DNA of 64,000 nt, taken from contig NC_018017.1 in assembly GCF_000243155.2 (NCBI RefSeq), forward strand, positions 744,001-808,000, read 5' to 3'. A program made the translations under genes and the position numbers. The stretch comes from Desulfitobacterium dehalogenans ATCC 51507 (lineage in GTDB: Bacteria; Bacillota; Desulfitobacteriia; Desulfitobacteriales; Desulfitobacteriaceae). Below, one piece after another: positions 61,316 to 64,000 of this stretch. Position 1 is the stretch's first letter; each line of letters begins with the position of its first letter. Under the pieces are notes generated by a model. That model was given only the letters and a program-made list of their open reading frames with translations, ran no database searches and was not told the origin of the DNA.

Positions 61316-62737
61316 ATGGCTACGTATGAGTTGTTTTCCCAAAAATTAAAAACCATTAACATCGGCTTACCTTCCTTTGGTGAGGACTTAATCACCCAGG
61401 AGGTAGAGACCGTTCTGGTAGACTGGCAGATTCCGGCGGGGGGAAATACGGAATTAATCAATGCTCTTAAAGTGATCGAGAACGCTGAAGTGGAGAAAGC
61501 CAATCATCTGACCATCGAAAAGATTCTTAAGGGTGAACCTGTTTTAATCGGTATGGAGCGTGCTCAGGATGTTATCCCTGGGATGGGTCCGCGGAGTATT
61601 TTTCATGCAGGCCCGCCCTTAACCTGGGAACGGATGTGCCCAGGGGTACAGCGCGGGGTGCTTGGAGCCATTGTTTTTGAAGGCTGGGCAAAGGATCGGG
61701 AGAGTGCCCTGGAACTGATCAAAAACAATGAAATCGAATTCTCCCCCAATCATTTTCATAATGCGGTAGGTCCTATGACCGGAATTATTTCACCCTCCAT
61801 GCCTGTATGGGTTGTTGAGAACAGGGCCTTTGGCAATCGGGCTTACTCTACCTTAAATGAAGGAAAAGGAGTGACACTCTGGTACGGGGATTTTGATGAG
61901 AGTACCGTTGAGCGTTTGACTTGGTTCAGAGATGTCTTTGGTCCTAATGTGAAAAAAGCTCTGGATAAGCAAAGCGGTACCATCAATGTCTTCAATCTGG
62001 TTGCCCAAGGATTATCCATGGGAGACGAAGTCCATGTTCGCTGCCAGGCAACCACCGCTTTAGTGATCAAGGAGCTTGTTCCTCTCATGGCTGAAGCCGG
62101 TGTGGACGGCAAGGATATTGCCGATATGGTGCGTTTTATGGCCCGCAATAATACCTTCAGCTTAAACTTGGCTATGGCTGCTTCGAAATCTGTTTTGGAT
62201 GCCGCTCATGGAGTGCCCAACAGCACCATCGTTACCGCTATGACCCGGAATGGTACGGATTTTGGAATTCGAGTGGGCGGGATGGGTAATCAATGGTTTA
62301 TCACCGCTGCGCCTGCACTGGATGACTGCCTATACTATGCCGGTTTTAGTGTGGAGGATGCAGTAGCGGATATCGGAGACAGTGCCATTATCGAAACCGT
62401 AGGTTTTGGCGGTATGACCTTTGCCTGCGCTCCCACCATTGCATCGTTTGTCGGCGGGGGAGTGAAAGATGCTATTGAGTTGAATAAACAAATGGCTTCG
62501 ATCGCCCATGGCCGCAACAAGACTTTTGCTATTCCTAATATGGATTTTGCCGGTTCACCTACTGGAATTGATATCCGCAAAGTGGTTGAATCCCGAATCG
62601 TACCCATTATCGATACGGGTGTTATTCATAAGGAAGCAGGTATTGGGCAGATCGGGGCAGGAGTAGCACGCGCCCCCATCAGTATCTTCGAGGAAGCCGT
62701 GCTGGCTATGGCAAAAACCATGTCAACCAAACAATAA
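61316..62737 (+). CDS. allG: DUF1116 protein, YlbE/AllG-type oxamate carbamoyltransferase subunit
   Basis: 473 aa. GMERAQDVIPGMGPRSIFHAGPP (in parts), GPMTGIISPSMPVWVVEN and RMGTIRD-opposite C-terminal FAGSPTGIDIRKVVES are characteristic of DUF1116. In E. coli YlbE (AllG) works with FdrA (AllF) and YlbF (AllH) to transfer the carbamoyl group of oxalurate to phosphate. GAGGAGG precedes the ATG. It lies 15 bases after the carbamate kinase gene. The AllH partner is not inside this window. Confidence 0.86.
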   Translation: MATYELFSQKLKTINIGLPSFGEDLITQEVETVLVDWQIPAGGNTELINALKVIENAEVEKANHLTIEKILKGEPVLIGMERAQDVIPGMGPRSIFHAGPPLTWERMCPGVQRGVLGAIVFEGWAKDRESALELIKNNEIEFSPNHFHNAVGPMTGIISPSMPVWVVENRAFGNRAYSTLNEGKGVTLWYGDFDESTVERLTWFRDVFGPNVKKALDKQSGTINVFNLVAQGLSMGDEVHVRCQATTALVIKELVPLMAEAGVDGKDIADMVRFMARNNTFSLNLAMAASKSVLDAAHGVPNSTIVTAMTRNGTDFGIRVGGMGNQWFITAAPALDDCLYYAGFSVEDAVADIGDSAIIETVGFGGMTFACAPTIASFVGGGVKDAIELNKQMASIAHGRNKTFAIPNMDFAGSPTGIDIRKVVESRIVPIIDTGVIHKEAGIGQIGAGVARAPISIFEEAVLAMAKTMSTKQ

Positions 62738-62749
62738 GGAGGGGCAACG

Positions 62750-64000
62750 ATGAGTGTCAAAAATAGTGTCAAGAAAAACAGCTACCAAGATTCAGTACGC
62801 TTAATGCGGATTTCCGGCCAATTAAAAAAGATTGCCGGGGTTGTCAATGCGTCCGTCATGATGGCCACCGACGCCAATAAACGAGTTATGGAAATGGCTG
62901 GACTGCTGGGGCCTGAGGCGGCTGCCGCCGGAGCGAATGACTTGGTCATCGCAGTAGATGGAGAAACGCCGGAAGTGGCTGAGGAAGCACTTCAGGCAGC
63001 AGAAAATGCCCTTACCGAATCCACCGGTTCAGGAAAGGCAGAAGCTCAAAAAGCCAAAAATTTAGAGTTGGCCCTGGAAGAAATGCCAGGGGCCAATATG
63101 GTTACCATCTCTGTACCAGGTGCTTTTGCCAAAATCGAAGTAGCCAAGGCTTTAGCCAAAGGGGTGAATGTCTTCCTCTTCAGCGACAATGTAACCATTG
63201 AGGAAGAAGTCGAACTGAAGACAATGGCTCTGGAGAAGGGTCTGCTCATGATGGGGCCGGATTGCGGTACGTCCATTATTAATGGTGCTTGCCTGGGATT
63301 CGCCAATGTCATCAACCGCGGCAACATCGGGATTGTCGGGGCTTCCGGTACAGGGGTTCAAGAGGTCACTGTTCAAATCGAACGTTGGGGCGGCGGTTGC
63401 TCCCAAGTCATTGGGGTTGGAGGCCGTGATCTGAAGGAAAAAGTCGGCGGACTCATGTTCCTGGAAGTCATGCGCCGCCTGGATGAAGACCCGGCTACAG
63501 AGGTCATTGTCCTTATCTCCAAACCCCCCGCACAGGCCGTTATGGCTAAGGTCCGTGAGACCATTGCTCAGATGAAAAAGCCTGTGGTGGTTAATCTTCT
63601 TGGCGGAGAAGCCTCGGATAATCCTACCGCCAATGAATATTTTGCCGGATCATTGGAAGAAGCGGCGGCAATGGCCGTTGCACTTGCCAATGGCACCAAT
63701 CCTTATGCCTGGCAAGAAGACATTCCCAAAATCGAGATGGATATCGTCATGAGGGCCGAGGATCTGGCTCATAACCTTAATCCGTCACAAAAATATGTTA
63801 GGGGCTTGTTTTCCGGAGGTACCTTGTGTTATGAGGCCATGCTTCTCATGGAAAAGATCATTGGCCCTGTCAATTCCAATGTCCCCTTAAAACCGGAACA
63901 AAAACTGAGAGATTCCCTGTTTAGCTCGGAAAATACCTGTATTGACCTGGGTGAAGATGAGTTCACGGTAGGGCGCCCACACCCCATGATTGATTTCCAA
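62750..64000 (+). CDS. fdrA: FdrA/AllF-type acyl-CoA synthetase-like subunit, 5' part
   Basis: 417 codons are open from ATG 62750 to the right edge; the gene continues beyond it. The succinyl-CoA-synthetase-alpha-like folds are seen in MGPDCGTSIINGACLGF (about 168) and GNIGIVGASGTGVQEVT (about 192), and VGRPHPMID near the edge matches the family. It is probably the partner of the DUF1116 protein in oxamate carbamoyltransferase. AAGGAGG precedes the ATG. Partial only because of the window limit. Confidence 0.88.
   Translation, partial: MSVKNSVKKNSYQDSVRLMRISGQLKKIAGVVNASVMMATDANKRVMEMAGLLGPEAAAAGANDLVIAVDGETPEVAEEALQAAENALTESTGSGKAEAQKAKNLELALEEMPGANMVTISVPGAFAKIEVAKALAKGVNVFLFSDNVTIEEEVELKTMALEKGLLMMGPDCGTSIINGACLGFANVINRGNIGIVGASGTGVQEVTVQIERWGGGCSQVIGVGGRDLKEKVGGLMFLEVMRRLDEDPATEVIVLISKPPAQAVMAKVRETIAQMKKPVVVNLLGGEASDNPTANEYFAGSLEEAAAMAVALANGTNPYAWQEDIPKIEMDIVMRAEDLAHNLNPSQKYVRGLFSGGTLCYEAMLLMEKIIGPVNSNVPLKPEQKLRDSLFSSENTCIDLGEDEFTVGRPHPMIDFQ

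Overview
The window looks like chromosomal DNA of a spore-forming, anaerobic Firmicute, most likely Desulfitobacterium or a close relative in the Peptococcaceae/Desulfitobacteriaceae. This is inference from gene content. The signs are a GerA-type germination receptor operon, YtfJ/GerW, a gamma-SASP-like protein, a GerMN lipoprotein, strong AGGAGG ribosome sites with frequent TTG/GTG starts, a tRNA-Trp T-box, a thiamine riboswitch, a CsoR-family repressor with sulfur-relay genes, and several anaerobic oxidoreductases. I see no rRNA, tRNA, IS element, prophage or CRISPR array.

Layout. 1-2918 (minus): gerA-gerC-gerB receptor operon, with gerB cut by the window edge. 3077-6042 (plus): an active SipW-type signal peptidase, an ABC-ATPase-like protein that has lost its catalytic motifs, and a membrane protein ending in a catalytically altered signal-peptidase domain. 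6318-14294: two paralogous thioredoxin/thioredoxin-reductase pairs flank a minus-strand sulfur-handling operon (CsoR/CstR, SQR-like, TusE-like, DsrE-like) with a readable promoter and operator; a SASP-like gene and a LysR gene lie between. 14474-16210: T-box controlled trpB2. 16418-26397: mixed housekeeping genes (PrsW protease, lipase-like protein, siroheme reductase-like protein, lipid kinase, Usp, a degenerate E2-like acyltransferase, Mop domain, UppP). 26441-27872: LemA/TPM pair. 27939-30973: TPP riboswitch and a thiamine-precursor ABC transporter. 31335-42076: GerMN lipoprotein, TDT transporters, a LysR regulator, and organic-acid genes (TIM-barrel isomerase, cupin, CitE-like lyase, malic enzyme, DapA, citrate synthase). 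42474-49199: cobalamin radical SAM protein with its TetR regulator, the YtfI/YtfJ pair, and two divergent ECF-sigma/anti-sigma modules. 49382-53196: ManC and a two-component system whose sensor has a periplasmic CxxCH motif.

53707-64000 is the most unusual region. One plus-strand operon joins three modules. The first is an amidohydrolase plus four members of the cyanobacterial sll0783-sll0787 (Nit1C) set: the Sll0783 protein, the radical SAM protein, the GNAT and the AIR-synthase-like protein. The nitrilase of that set is absent. The second is a GlcD/GlcF-like 2-hydroxyacid dehydrogenase. The third is carbamate kinase, DUF1116 (YlbE/AllG) and FdrA (AllF), the energy-yielding oxamate carbamoyltransferase module of anaerobic allantoin use. 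I infer an anaerobic pathway that hydrolyses and oxidises a ureido- or amide-type nitrogen compound, then phosphorolyses it to carbamoyl phosphate to make ATP. The substrate is unknown.

Start sites were chosen from ribosome-binding sites read by eye. Functions rest on motif recognition without any database search.
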